Shown here: positions 62,859-64,000 of the stretch, one piece after another
How positions within the stretch are numbered: position 1 is the stretch's first letter
How the letters are laid out: every line of letters starts with the position of its first letter
NCBI GenBank assembly: GCA_023423895.1
Contig: JAFAER010000113.1
Coordinates: 62,001-126,000 of the forward strand
Direction of reading: 5' to 3'
DNA from: Pseudomonadota bacterium
GTDB lineage: Bacteria; Myxococcota_A; Polyangia; Polyangiales; Polyangiaceae
Length of the DNA stretch: 64,000 bases
Notes under the pieces: model-generated
Database searches by the model: none
Seen by the model: the letters and a program-made list of their open reading frames with translations, nothing else
Told to the model about the DNA's origin: nothing
Made by a program: the position numbers and the translations under genes

Positions 62859-64000
62859 ATGGTTCGCTCGCCGTTCTTCGAGGTGGTCGTCAACGGTCGC
62901 AAACAGATCGTCGAGGACGTCCCGCCCAACACCACGCTCCTCCAGTGGCTCCGTGCGACGGGGAAGACGGGGACGAAGGAGGGCTGCGCAGAGGGCGACT
63001 GCGGCGCATGCACCGTGGCGCTCGTCGATGTCGACGGTCGCGGCGAGCGCACGTATCGCGCGGTGAATGCCTGCATCACCCTGCTGCCGATGGTGGCCGG
63101 GCGCGAGATCGTGACCGTGGAAGGCGTCGCGCCGCCCGGCGCTCTCCATCCGGTGCAGAAGGCGATGGTCGAACGGTATGGCTCGCAGTGCGGCTATTGC
63201 ACGCCCGGGTTCATCGTCTCGATGTTCGAGGCGTACTACCGGAACGACCTCTCGAACGAAGACGGCGATGCCCGGGCGAAGGTCGGCGACCAGCTCAACG
63301 GCAACCTGTGTCGATGCACCGGCTACCGGCCGATCCGCGATGCGATGCTCGATGCCCTCGACGAGAAGAAGAGGCGCGACCCTTCAGAGGACCTCTTCCA
63401 GCTCCGCCTCTCGAAGAACGCTCCGCTGCCGAACGTCCCGGCGGTCGACTACGAGGCGAGCGGGCAGGCCTTCGTCCGCCCGACGACGCTCGAGGCGCTG
63501 TTGCAGATCAAGGCGCAGCACGGCCAGGGGGCGGAGCTCGTGGCAGGCGCGACGGAGATCGGCGTCTACATCAACAAGCATCACCGCCGGTATCCGCTGC
63601 TCGTCTCCACCGACGGCGTGCGCGAGCTCACGGTCATCGAGAAGACGGAGAGCCCGTCTGGGGGTGTATGGCGCATCGGCGGAAGCGCCACGCTCACGGC
63701 GATCGAGGAGGCGCTCGCCGGCGAATACCCGATGATCGACAAGATGCTCTGGGCGTTCGCGTCGCGGCAGATCCGCAACCGCGCGACGCTGGCGGGCAAC
63801 ATGGTCACTGCCTCGCCGATCGGTGACATGCCGCCGATCCTGCTCGCGCTCGACGCCGACGTCGTCCTCCAGAACGCTCGTGGCAGCCGCACGGTGCCGA
63901 TCGCGGAGTTCTTCGCCGGCTATCGCAAGTCCGTCATCGCGCCCGACGAGGTCGTCCGCTGGGTCGTGATCCCGCGCAACACGCGCGTGTCCGATCGCGG
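62859..64000 (+). CDS. xdhA: Xanthine dehydrogenase small subunit (5' part)
   Basis: The gene runs off the window's right end with 380 codons present. The N-terminal [2Fe-2S] domain ligands are Cys43, Cys48, Cys51 and Cys72 (CAEGDCGAC, ACITLLP); the second cluster has Cys111, Cys114 (QCGYCTPG), Cys151 and Cys153 (NLCRCTGYRP). The FAD domain begins near residue 190 (FVRPTTLEALLQI, LVAGATEIGVYINK, RNRATLAGNMVTASPIGDMPPILLALDA). This fits XdhA of bacterial xanthine dehydrogenase; the molybdenum subunit should follow. xdhC lies upstream. Confidence 0.9.
   Translation, partial: MVRSPFFEVVVNGRKQIVEDVPPNTTLLQWLRATGKTGTKEGCAEGDCGACTVALVDVDGRGERTYRAVNACITLLPMVAGREIVTVEGVAPPGALHPVQKAMVERYGSQCGYCTPGFIVSMFEAYYRNDLSNEDGDARAKVGDQLNGNLCRCTGYRPIRDAMLDALDEKKRRDPSEDLFQLRLSKNAPLPNVPAVDYEASGQAFVRPTTLEALLQIKAQHGQGAELVAGATEIGVYINKHHRRYPLLVSTDGVRELTVIEKTESPSGGVWRIGGSATLTAIEEALAGEYPMIDKMLWAFASRQIRNRATLAGNMVTASPIGDMPPILLALDADVVLQNARGSRTVPIAEFFAGYRKSVIAPDEVVRWVVIPRNTRVSDR

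Overview
The window is high-GC, almost fully coding DNA that reads as chromosome of a myxobacterium (Myxococcota, probably the Polyangia side; genus not resolved). The signs are several Ser/Thr protein kinases with C-terminal PEGA domains, many lipoproteins and secreted peptidases, tails of the Cys / hydrophobic / Arg-cluster (MYXO-CTERM) type, a protein resembling the DUF2378/TIGR02265 Myxococcus family, and frequent long antisense ORFs caused by GC-rich codon use. I find no rRNA, tRNA, CRISPR array, prophage or transposase.

Layout. 1-6480: export cluster: two HmuY-like proteins (the first only a 3' end), a HEXXH metalloprotease and three trypsin-family proteins, one with Thr in place of the catalytic Ser. 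6534-11377: a GST, an SH3 lipoprotein and a large TolB-like/M28/PDZ lipoprotein peptidase. 11402-11760: duplicated REP-like DNA. 11781-18457: three Ser/Thr kinases plus a lipoprotein and a TPR-like membrane protein on the minus strand. 18897-22174: two convergent orphan ABC-type solute-binding lipoproteins around a terminator hairpin. 22793-24079: hemL. 24149-28078: an operon of thioredoxin-like protein, hybrid histidine kinase and GGDEF response regulator. 28136-36880: oxidoreductase, beta-propeller lipoprotein, ppdK, DUF2378-like protein, glyS and a DUF2505-like protein. 36911-40010: two related minisatellites flank a 788-residue lipoprotein with a CxxCH motif. 40026-47193: acetyltransferase, lipoproteins (one built of Asn-Pro-Phe and Gly-Gly-Leu repeats), an unknown two-gene operon and an L,D-transpeptidase. 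47247-51253: a TetR-ABC exporter operon opposite a fatty-acid desaturase. 51314-58302: envelope proteins, an LpxL-like acyltransferase, a B12-type radical SAM enzyme, rsmE, prmA and a second TPR-like membrane protein. 58390-64000: phosphoesterase, glgC, xdhC, a papain-like peptidase and the 5' part of xdhA.

The genes that appear to act together are the secreted protease/HmuY cluster (possible haem scavenging), the PEGA-kinase operon with its envelope partners, the thioredoxin/histidine kinase/c-di-GMP operon, the autoregulated TetR-ABC operon and the xanthine dehydrogenase genes. The rest are housekeeping enzymes (hemL, ppdK, glyS, prmA, rsmE, glgC) or lineage-specific envelope proteins. All assignments come from reading the sequence; no database search was run.
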